A stretch of 64,000 nucleotides of DNA from Acanthamoeba lenticulata (Eukaryota > Discosea > Longamoebia > Acanthamoebidae). Within the stretch, counting starts at the first letter, position 1, and the number at the start of each line of letters is the position of its first letter. The translations under genes were made by a program, and so were the position numbers. The stretch covers positions 1 to 64,000 of the forward strand of contig NAVB01000082.1 in assembly GCA_002179805.1 (NCBI GenBank), read 5' to 3'. The notes below the pieces were generated by a model. It was not told the DNA's origin and did not search any database. It worked only from the letters and a program-made list of their open reading frames with translations. This document shows, piece by piece, positions 20,550-30,253 of this stretch.

Positions 20550-21413
20550 ATGACCACCTACGATCCACCCCACATTCTCAAGTCTGCTGCTCAGTACACG
20601 CAGTGGCGTGAGCAAGTCGCTACGTCTCTTCGCGCCCGCGGCCTATGAAGGTACGCCTCCGAGGACATCAAGCGACCGACGCCACTCAAGGACGAGTCAG
20701 AAGTACAGCTGCACAACAGGACCGAGGACTACGAGCTCAAGCGACAGCAGACCGCTGGCTACATTGGCCTATGCCTAGGCCCACAGTTTCGTCTCATGAC
20801 GAAAGGTATCGAGGACGACCCGAGAGCCATCATGAAGCGCCTCAACAAAGAACTTCGGCCCAAGACCAACGCTCTCCGCATGGACCTTCTTCGCAACTTC
20901 GTCAATATCCGACGCCAGCCAGATGAGGACCTCGAGGTCTTCTTCACCCGGATCGAAGCTGCGCAGGCCAAATTGGAGGAGAGTGGTCTCACGGCGAACC
21001 CTGCCTATCACCTACTAGCCATTCTCGATGGGCTACCACCAGAGTTTGACGCTGTACGCACCGTCATCCAGGCTGCAGACGAGATTGACGTGGACCGTGC
21101 CAAGCGTCTCATTCGTCAGCACAATGGCGTGCTCAACACACGCGAGCAGATTGTCACCATCAACGCCGTGTCGCAAGCGCGCGACAATGCTAGGAAGGGC
21201 CCGAACGCAGACCAGAGGTCCAGGGGACCAGACGACGATCGCAGGCAGAAGGGGCGGCGCCAGGACCGGCGCAACCGACGTGACCGCCGCGGCCAGCACG
21301 ATCGACGGGACCAGCACAAGGACAACAAGGATGAAGTCATGTGCTACTACTGCCACAAGCCCGGTCACATACGACCAGACTGCCCCAAACGGCGCAAGAA
21401 GAAGCAGGAGTAA
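20550..21413 (+). pseudogene. copia gag (nucleocapsid), one premature stop
   Basis: ATG at 20550 opens MTTYDPPHILKSAAQY; the same frame runs to TAA 21411-21413, broken only by TGA at 20646-20648 (CTA TGA AGG). The central part is helical gag-like sequence (MKRLNKELRPK, RRQPDEDLEVFFTRIEAAQ, ILDGLPPEFDAVRTVI). The C-terminus is Arg/Asp-rich and ends in a CCHC zinc knuckle CYYCHKPGHIRPDC (C-X2-C-X4-H-X4-C). Gag packages the element RNA in virus-like particles. Acidic in-frame codons (EESSSEDE) continue after the TAA, so that stop may be a CAA-to-TAA change. Confidence 0.9.
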
Positions 21414-21475
21414 TTGCGGGCCAACGCAGCCGCCGAGGAGTCAAGCAGCGAGGACGAGACTGTCCTATCCATTAG

Positions 21476-24400
21476 GCGAACGTTCTCTCCGACGAGACTG
21501 ACTGCTGGTACCTCGACTCAGGTGCCACACGACACGTCACCTGCCGCAGGGATCTGCTGCACGACTTCGTAGAGCGACAGGACAAGTCACACGGCCTGTT
21601 GCTGGGCAACAATCATCGATGCCCAGTTCTCGGCCATGGCACTATCCGGGCCACGGCCATTGTCAATGGCGAAACGCGTTGAATCGTGCTCCAACGTGTG
21701 CTGTATGCACCTGAACTCGCCAAGAACCTTGTCTTGACTGCCCTCATCGCACGCAACGGACACCAACTTCGGATCGACCAACAAGGGTGCATGATCAGCA
21801 CTGCGTTGGGGTGTGTCATTCTTTGCGCACAGGCCACTGGGAACATGCTACTGCTCCCTATTTGCCCAATTCTGCCGTCCACGCACCCGACAACAGCCGC
21901 GCCGGACGACCTCGTGCTCGCTGTTTGTTCAACCAGTGTTGATGTCAACCAGCTGCACTGCTGGCTCGGTCACGCCCGCGAGAAGCGCCTATGTGCCGTC
22001 CTCAAGCAGCAGGGGCTGAAGTGGCCAGCTTCAGGACTTGCTGATTGTGTGGTGTGCCAGAGGGCTAAGTCCACTTGCAAGCCAGTTTGAAAAACGCTGA
22101 TGCCGCGAGCCACGATGCCAATGGAGTGTGTGCACAGCGACGTGTGCGGCCCCATGTTGGTAGCAACGCGTGAAGGGAAGCGCTACTTTGTCTCCTTTGT
22201 TGACGACTTCAGCAGGCATGCGATGATCTACCTGATATGCGAGAAGGGTGAAGTCAAGGACGTGCTATGACACTACCTCAAGTCAGCACCACCGGGGTGT
22301 CACTGCTGTTACCTGCACACCAATCAGGGCGGCGAGTACAAGAACAACAGTGTGGCCAAGCTGCTGCTCAAGCACGGTGTCATGCATGAGATGACATTGT
22401 CCCACATGCTGGAACACAATGGTGTAGCCGAGTGATTTAATTGCACCATCCTCAACATGGCGCGTTGCATGCTGTTGGACAGCAATCTACCCAAGAACAC
22501 GTGGGGCAAGGCCGTTTCCTTAGCCGTCGCCATCAACAATCAGCTCCCCACCCGCACCAACAAAGACATCGCGCCCATCATCAAGTGGGACAGCAGGCTC
22601 AACCTGTCTGTTGAGCACCTGCACCACTTTGGCACCAAGGTACAAGTGCTGATACTGGATGACAACCACAGCAAGCTTGGACCTAGAACCAGAGAGGGCA
22701 CCTACCTCGGACCAGCTCGCAAGAACGCCACGCACCACCGCGTCCTGGTGAAAGGACAAGTCATCAAGACCAGGAACATCTCCTTCAACCGCGGTCCCAG
22801 TGCTCCACTGACAACGTGCCAGGTGCTGGAGCTTACCCAGAAGCAACTACACGACGCCGACACTACAACGAACACAGAGGATCCCATCAACCTGCTGCCT
22901 GACACAACAAGGCAGCACACACTCACCAACGACTCCCCATCGCCGGTGCCCTCGCCCAACCCACCAACTGTCTCGGAGCCAGCCACACCATCAGGACCTT
23001 CAGCAACCAGCAGAGCCAACACTGCACCAGCACTAACTGGTGCGCAGCCTGACCAAGGCAAACCAAACCTGCCATCACCTGCTCCCTCAGCTGAACTGCA
23101 GGTGACCCTCTCAGGACCATCAGATGACAAGGACAACACCGAGCCGGAACCGCACCGACCAGCCAAGCGCCCAAGACCATGGCCGTCACCAAAGAAACCG
23201 CCTGCCCGGAACCGCCGGCCCAACAAACAAGTGTTCAACCAAGAGTTCAGGGTGTTCATGACCACAGCAATCAAGTCGCCAGCAGTCCACACCCCAAACT
23301 CATACCGCAAAGCCATCAACAGCCCAGAGGCCGAGCAGTGGATTCGAGCCATGACAGAGGAGTTCAACACACTCACCAGGAACACCACGTTTGTGCTTGT
23401 TTCACTCCCTCAAGGCCGAAAGGCAATTGGCGCACGCTGGCTATTCAAGGTCAAACGCAAGGCTGACGGCAGCATCGATTGCTTCAAAGCCTGCTGGGTA
23501 GCTAAGGGTTTCTCTCAGAAGCCAGGCGTAGACTTTGACAAGACCTTCGCGCCAGTCATTCAACTCAAGAACCTACGGCTCCTACTTGCCATCGCAGCCG
23601 CCCTTGATCTGGAAGTCCATCAGATGGACGTTGACAATGCCTTCCTCAATGCTGACCTGACTGAGGAGATCTACATCATCCAACCGGAGGGATTTGAGGA
23701 CACCAGCTGTCCAGATTTTGTCTGCCGCCTACGCAAAAGCCTGTATGGCCTTAAACAGGCGCCCCTTGAGTGGAACCGGACGATCGACACATACCTCAAG
23801 AAGCATGGCTTCAGCCCCACCAGGCTTGACCTGTGCATCTATGTGTGTCATGACAGTGGCCAGACAGCTTTCATTGCTGTCTATGTGGATGATTGCATGA
23901 TCATTGTGCCACATGACCAGATCACTGACATCAAGGACCTGCTCCACCAAGGTTCTTGCATGAAAGACCTGGGAGAGGCCAGATCAGTCCTAGGACTTAA
24001 AGTCCTATGAGATTGGGGCGCAGCCACCATCTACCTACAACAAGCCGGCAAGATCCACGACCTTGTACACGACTTCAATCTTGCTATGCAAAGCCAATGT
24101 ACACATCCCATGGAGATCAGCCTCCAACTCCCAAAACTTGAGCAGACCAAGGAAGAGGATCTCAAGTTGCCATTCCAATCTGCAGTGGGGTGCCTGAGCT
24201 ACATCTCGCTAGCTACGCGTCCCGACATCGCCTATGCCGTCAACGTGCTCAGTTGCCACATCAAGGCGTACGGCCGACAACACTGGGACGCTGCAAAACG
24301 CGTAATTCGCTACCTGAAGACGACAATCGAAACTGCCATCATGTACGATGCCACCACCGACGACAACACCGCCGACTACCCCCTCAGTTTCGCTGATGCC

Positions 24401-24880
24401 AACTGGGGCGGAGATCAGAACACGTGCAGATCAACGACCGGTTTCGTTTTTGTCCTTGCAGGAGGACCTATTCGGTGGGGCTCGCGCACACAGAAATGCA
24501 TCTCCACATCATCAACCAAAGCCAAACTGAACATGCTGACCAAAGCCATGAAGGAGGCCATCCACCTGCACGAACTCTATTGCGAGCTTCTCCCAGAGCT
24601 TGTGCAGCCAATCATGCTGCGTACTGACAACCAAGGAGTGCTGATGATTGCCACCTCCAAGCCCAGTGAGCACGTACAGCGATCCAAGCACTACGCAATC
24701 AAGGTTGCTTTCCTGCGTGACCATGTTCAACGCCACAGGGCGCTCATTCACCACGAGCCGACGGAAACGATGCCGGCCGATCTACTAACGAAGCCGCTCA
24801 GCCGTGACCGCACGGAAACGCTCTGCGAACTCCTCCACCTCGCCTGTCCGCCAAGTTTGCTCACGGGGCGTGTTGCGTAG
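21476..24880 (+). pseudogene. copia pol: protease, integrase, reverse transcriptase, RNase H
   Basis: One reading frame carries all four enzymes. Protease: WYLDSGATRHVT (DSGA active site). Integrase: HH-CC finger (CWLGHAREKRL, CVVCQRAK), VHSDVCGP, FVDDFSRH, then HTNQGGEY where the family has D (Asn at 22322-22324), and GVAE. RT: KARWVAKGF-like core, NAFLNADLTEEIY, KSLYGLKQAP, YVDD active site near 23882. RNase H: SFADANWGGD, STTGFVF, SSTKA. TGA stops interrupt at 21680, 22088, 22268, 22433 and 24008. The pol frame is shifted against gag. The copy cannot make active enzyme as read. Confidence 0.9.
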
Positions 24881-25072
24881 GAAGAAACTCCTTCCTACAA
24901 CTTGAGCTGCCCTCGGCGTACGTCGGAATTCTCCTCTTGGAGTCCAACGACCAGGAACACGTGCCTCCTATGTTTTTACCAATAAAACGGGCGAGCACAG
25001 AGCTCACACTCTGTCGTTCTCTCTATCTCTTTCTCCTACTCCACACGCACCTCTCATTCGCTCTGCTCAACA
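24871..25072 (+). repeat. 3' LTR of copia element
   Basis: 202 bp, identical to the 5' LTR except A instead of G at 24946. The RNase H frame ends 10 bases inside it. No strong polypurine tract is visible just upstream (TCACGGGGCG). Confidence 0.95.
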
Positions 25073-25580
25073 TGTTGTTCCATCACTATTGGCAATACAA
25101 CCCAAGTACAACACCACCATGGTGTTCCCTGGTGCTAGCACATCTCAGGAGCAGTTAAGGACACCTTCCTTCTTGTAAGGTCAATAAATATATCTCCAAC
25201 AACATGTGGAGGGGGCTCCCCTTGGTGAGAAGTGGGGTGGTGGTTTCTTCAAGCACTTGCAAGGTTGGTGGGCATGGCAGAGTGAGAAAGCTCCCAGATT
25301 GGCCACTGGTGTAGTTAGGGTTCTTTTCCTCCCCACCAAGTGGTGGTTGCTACACAAGTGTGACTCATGCACTTTTTGTCCCGTCCTTGAAGACCTGAGA
25401 AAGCTCCAGTCCTGCTGTTCCATAGTAGGGGATCAACACTTTTGCCTCCTCTTCATCTGCCTCTCCGTCTAATAATGGTTGTGTCCACTTTTGCCAACCT
25501 GAGCACTGGTCTCCTGCTGCATAGGTTGGTGATGATGATGATGCTGCTGATGGCCCAGAGTCTAAGGCAAGTACTGGGCA
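25073..25580. other. Intergenic after the copia element
   Basis: Probably the other half of the insertion target. Open frames here show no recognisable domain. Confidence 0.35.
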
Positions 25581-25587
25581 ATACTGG

Positions 25588-27810
25588 TTGGGGGAGGTAT
25601 CATTAGTTTCAACGATGTGGGCCATAGGCGAGGTGTTGGGTAAGGTCGACTCCATGAAAAATCTCTTGAAGATGGTGGCGGTCAACGACAAGGAAATGGA
25701 GTACCTGGAGTACATGGAGAGGGCCATCGATGGCGTTGTTTTCAAGGACATGGTCACTGTCAAACAGTATTTCGACGTCATCGACAGCTACGTGGCGCTC
25801 GTGCAGTCTGAAACCAAGGGCACTTCTTCCGTGCCGACGCAGCGCAGGCGAAAATAAGGGTCCTCAAGAATGTTACAACACTCTCTTAATTGTTGTTCAT
25901 TCACAACAAGATGGAATGTAATCTAAATCTGAGATCCTCCCCTCCTCTCTCTCTCTCTCTCTCCCCTCTAAATTTATTTACAGCTCGCCCTCGCTGCGGA
26001 TCACATCCTCTCCACTACGGTGTTTCGAGAGATTCTGCTGACGAACCCGAACCTGAAGCTCACCTACGACTTCTGGGCTGCAACCAAGACGGTCCTCAAC
26101 CAGTGCTGGAACTTCCAGCCCTTGCTCAAGACCACGAACGGGGCCAAGGGCAAGGACGAGAAGCACCTGGCGACAACCATCCGCGAAAACGGAGTCATCG
26201 CAGTCAAGCAGGACAAGAGGTGCATGACCTACTTGACCTTCATCAACCAGCTCCTCCAGTCCCAGTCAGCCAAGAAGCCCCTCTGGAAGCACTCTCCCGC
26301 AATACGAGCGACGATCAACAACTTCTTCGGCGGTGTCGGGCTTCCGGCGGTCCAGTGGATGAACGGCTACGAATCCAAATCGCAGAGCTGCAAGTGCATG
26401 GTGTGCGAGTACTGCCGAGGTGCCTCCCGCGAGTGGCGCCTATCGTACTTCATGCTCTATCAGAGCTGCAGCAACGCGGATCACCCCGTCTTTGACAACA
26501 TGGTCCTGCGTGGAGTCTTCGTCGCCGTCTTTGGGAACGTGACCGACACCGTCGACCACTACATCCAGCAGTGCGAAGAGCACGGGCTGGAAAACGTCGG
26601 CGATCTCCTTCAGGAGCTGCATGACCCCGAGTGTGAGCTCAAGTTCGTAGGCAAGAAGCACCCACGCAGGTTGCGAATCAACCTGGAGCACAAAGTCCAG
26701 TGCCACGTGGCCAACATCATCGGCAGGACCAGGGACCACCGGAAGTTGCCCGACCGACTGGAACCCTTTGTCGGCTTCCTCCCCGAGGCCTTTGGAAGGC
26801 GTATCCGGAACTACATGGGTAGGCAAGACCCGGACAAGACGGAGAAGGACGCCCTGCTGGCAGACCTCCGCCGGGATCCAATGGCCAGAATGCCTGGACA
26901 GCAACCTCCTGCCGGTACCAATTTGTGCATCTTTACAAAGAGTGACCTCCTCTCCCCTCTTTGTGGGCCTGATTTATCTCCACATCCCTCTTGCGCAGAA
27001 CTCTACCACGACGACCCCGGCGAATTCACGCTCAAAGTTCGTTGGTCGCAAGAGGCCAAGAAGGTGCGCGGCGTGCCAAAGAAGAAGGAATTTCTGGTTG
27101 GCCTCTCGAATCGTCGGATCTTCTGGGGGGTAGACGACGAAAGGGAACTGCAGACGGAAGGCCAGGTAAGTTGCAACCCTCTACGCTCAATTAGAGTACA
27201 CGTACATGAGAGATGAGCTGAGAAACTCGCCCTGGATAGAGCAGTGACAGAGAGAATGGGACTGGGATTGCCACGTCAGATAGTCATTGCAAATGCCAGA
27301 GGTACGAAGTGGCGAACCTTTTCGTGTTGGTGGTGAGGTGATTGAGCAGCGACTGGCGGTCGTAGGTGAAACCGTCTTCGGTAAGGACGGGATCTTCCAT
27401 CAGCTGCCCAGAAATGGGGCACTTGTACTCCTCCGGTACCGCCAGAGATCCGCTAGAGGCCAGCATCTTCACTTGTGCGCGTCTTTCAAAACGAGAAGCC
27501 CAAGATCGAGGAGCGTGAGTGCGATCTTGACCTCACCAGAGAGCGTGACACCACAGTGGGCGATGTCTTGCAGCAAATCAAGGCGAGACTTGGTCTAGCT
27601 GAACCATTCTACCTGGCCAAGCGGTCGGGGAGGTCGTGGAAGAAAATCGACTCGGAGCTCTCTGCAGACATCTTTGGAATCGACAGCGAAGCAAAGATTT
27701 CAGAGGTCCGGCTAAAGAAGAGCACCGCTGGCAGGTCGCGGCAAGTGCCAGGAGAGGACAAGATTGCAGCACCACGCAAGAGGAAATCAACGGAAGGGAA
27801 GGGGAAACAG

Positions 27811-27842
<32 letters not shown>

Positions 27843-28011
27843 ACAAGGGAAGGAGAAGAAGGAAAAGAAGGAGAAGAAGACCCCAGCACCGCGCAAGAGG
27901 AAATCGGTGGAAGGAAAGGGAAAAGAGGAAGAGAAAGGCGAGGAGAAGACAAAGCCCAAGAAGGATAAAGGAAAAAGGAGGAAGAGCCAAGAGAACGAGG
28001 CTGCTGAATGA
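25588..28011 (+). CDS. Unrecognised large protein with Lys/Glu-rich C-terminus, multi-exon
   Basis: Likely exons: ~25588-25850 (KNLLKMVAVNDKEMEYLEYM, KQYFDVIDSYVALVQSE), 25984-~26917 after acceptor TTTACAG (LAADHILSTTVFREILLTNP, PAIRATINNFFGGVGLPAVQ, CKCMVCEYCRGASREW), ~26999-27166 after TTGCGCAG (LYHDDPGEFTLKVRWSQEA), and ~27465-28011 (VGDVLQQIKARLGLAEPFYL, then Lys/Glu-rich repeats with two APRKRKS motifs). Donor GTAAGT at 27167. The Cys set C-x-C-x-x-C-x-x-C near 26390 may bind zinc. The tail looks nuclear (basic KRK motifs between acidic runs). Family unknown. The protein may be part of a transposon, since it follows the copia element, but no transposase motif was seen. Confidence 0.5.
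27284..27466 (-). CDS. U-box domain fragment, antisense within an intron
   Basis: Minus-strand frame reading VPEEYKCPISGQLMEDPVLT then EDGFTYDRQSLLNHL, a textbook U-box start (C-P-I-x-x-x-x-M-x-D-P-V and G-x-T-Y-x-R). U-boxes recruit E2 enzymes for ubiquitin ligation. It lies opposite the putative intron 27167-~27464 of the plus-strand gene. The frame ends soon after NHLTTN at TGA; the usual completion of the U-box (W...N...C.P) is missing, so it is a partial exon or a relict. Confidence 0.6.
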   Translation of the reverse strand: MLASSGSLAVPEEYKCPISGQLMEDPVLTEDGFTYDRQSLLNHLTTNTKRFATSYLWHLQ

Positions 28012-28019
28012 CACTCCCA

Positions 28020-30250
28020 CTTCTCTTCCACTCATGTGCTCTCTCTCTCTCTCTATTGAATGATTCACACGCACATGCATAAAGCTAGTCTCCGCCCCCA
28101 CCCCCACCCCAATGCAGAAGAGGGACAGGCGTCCAGGTGCGTGGTGGTCACGCGTTCGTCACAGCCAGCTGCGAGGAATCGATTGACAACTCGCGAAGCG
28201 CTGGCCAGGTTCAAGATGGGCGGGACGCTCATGGCCTGAGCCCGCAAATGGAGATGCAAGAGGGTTGTGATGATAGAAAGAGGAGCACGCTCACCCTCTG
28301 CTAAGGCTCGATATAGTTCATTATGTAATTGCCGCAAAGACCTCTGGCGGGCATGGTGGTGGGCTCCTGGATTTGTTCGCAGCGTGTGGCTCATGTAATC
28401 AGATTGGCGCATGGCCTGCTGGTGTATTGCTATCAAAATACAGTACCTGACGAGACTGGGTATTCCTTGGTCTGCAGTATCCTGCGGTATCCATTCTCTA
28501 ATGCAACCTCCTCAACGACCACCCCTCCCCCTTTGCCGCCTACACCAACCCTGTGCTTCAAGGCCTTCTCCTTTAATTTGCGCAAGATCACGGCAAGAGG
28601 GCTGTGCGAGAGGCTCGTCGGGACTCCTACCGAGCAACGTCGTTGAAGAGCTGCGCGCAACCAATCCATGGCAGGAATCTGCCTGGTACGCCAGGGAAAT
28701 TCTCGCTGGGGAATCCTGTGGCGCTTAGGAGCAGTCACTGCCTCGACCTCGGCATCCGGGGGAGGCCGACCAGAACACCAATCCCCGTACTGGATCGATC
28801 CCTAATGGAAGGCTCCCCCCCAAAGGTCGCAAACTGGCCCACTCCTCTCGTGGAAACAGGGGAGCGTGACGACGAAAGAAAGCAAGCCCGAGGACGACGG
28901 CGAAAGGACGGAAGAGGTTTACGGTGATGGGTAGGGAGGACACATATATTACGCCTTTCTAGATTGAGCACGCGATGGGGTGTGCTGCAAGACACCCTCA
29001 CAAGCAGAGTTCTTTTTGTTGGTGCCTCCAACTTCACCAACCAGATCGTCATAAACATCGTCGCCTTGGTGCCATTGCTGGTGCCGCCCTGGGAGCCGCC
29101 ATTGTGGCCAAGGACTCGGACAGCTTTCCCACCAAAAGGATGCAGCATCATGTCCGACCCTCTGACGGCATTCTTTGCTGGCACGTTGTTTCTTGCCCTC
29201 CACTCTCAACAAACATTCACTACGCGCATTCACCCTTCTTCCCTCCTTTTCGATATGAAAGTACATGCCGTATGATGGCGAGACGCACTCAAGTTGCTCA
29301 TATTCCTACCAAAACCCTCTCACATATGACGATCGTGGTGCTATTTACAAAGCCCATATGACTCTTGCAAGAGCGTCACCACGAACCGCTTGTCTACCGC
29401 CAGTGAGAAGATGCCACGAATAAAAGACGGCGCCATCAGCCACAGAGCATGGCCTGAAGGACTCGAGGGGTGTGTTCGCTTGCTTAAACATATCGATAAT
29501 GGTAAGTGCAGAAAATAGTACGAATACCAACACACCCCGACAGCCACCTTACTGCGTATTCTTGCTCTTCCCACGTAGTGATGCCGCCCTCCTCATCAAG
29601 TCGCTCCGCTTCTGTGCTCCATGGCCCGGATCCAGCGCCTCAGGCCGCAGCTGGCATGCCGGTTGGCGACAGCATAGCGTTTCAGACCACGATTCGCCAT
29701 GACACTGGGCCGATAGCGCCGCCCTGGTAGCCGGTCCGAGAGCCGTGAAGGGGTCCTTCACCAAGAGGTCTGCTCCCGTAGTATAGGGAGGAGGCGAATA
29801 ACGAGCAATTGGGCACGGTGTTGTGGAGAGTAAATTGCCCCCCCCCCACACAGAGCCAGCCTGAGTTGCCCTAGGAGAGTGGCAAACCTCACAAACAACA
29901 CTCACGGGCCATCATTCATGAGGTGCGCACCTCATTGCCGATTCTTTCGCTTGCTCCTAACCGTCCAGCAGAAAAATGGCCACATGGTTCCAGCGCACGC
30001 AGCAGCGCGGCCTTCAATGCACTAACGCAGGTGGCAGTAGCGGTCACCGAGCAGACCCCATAGGGCAGCGTGCACGACCCCTGACCTACCGTAAAACCAC
30101 ACTGCCCTCCGCCAGGGTAGTAGAGATAGCAGAGGCCGAAGGTAGACCAAGTCATGGGGCAATCCAATTGCTGACAGCCGTTGCATTGGCAGCGCCAAGC
30201 TGTCAAGAATCACACCACATCATTTTCAGTTCGTAGACTTTTTTAAAAAC
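28020..30250. other. Intergenic, no firmly recognised gene
   Basis: Contains (CT)n at ~28037-28054. Minus-strand reading around 28.45-28.7 kb (LSHSPLAVILRKLKEKALKH) and plus-strand reading at 29.0-29.2 kb are weak candidates without domains. A small Cys-rich minus-strand frame at 29916-30206 (WRCQCNGCQQLDCPMTWSTF, CYLYYPGGGQCGF, GSCTLPYGVC) might be a secreted exon related to the neighbouring surface gene, but no start is clear. Confidence 0.3.
29916..30206 (-). CDS. Small Cys-rich fragment, unknown
   Basis: About 60 residues with ten Cys in a compact pattern (CQCNGCQQLDC, LCYLYY, QCGF, SCTLPYGVC, TCVSAL) suggest an extracellular disulfide-rich domain. It is followed by Ala-rich, probably untranslated sequence. 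It lies just downstream of the single-pass surface gene on the same strand and could be an alternative last exon. Confidence 0.3.
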   Translation of the reverse strand: MTAWRCQCNGCQQLDCPMTWSTFGLCYLYYPGGGQCGFTVGQGSCTLPYGVCSVTATATCVSALKAALLRALEPCGHFSAGRLGASERIGNEVRTS

Positions 30251-30253
30251 AGG

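Larger units (their letters stand above)
20324..25072 (+). mobile_element. Ty1/copia LTR retrotransposon, full-length but defective
   Basis: Complete element: two 202-bp LTRs (TG...CA ends), a tRNA-type primer site right after the 5' LTR, then gag, protease, integrase, reverse transcriptase and RNase H in the copia order (integrase before RT). Flanks TGTTA (20319-20323) and TGTTG (25073-25077) look like a 5-bp target duplication with one change. The LTRs differ at one base only (G 20399 versus A 24946), pointing to recent insertion, yet the coding part has six in-frame TGA, one TAA and one frame change. Confidence 0.93.
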
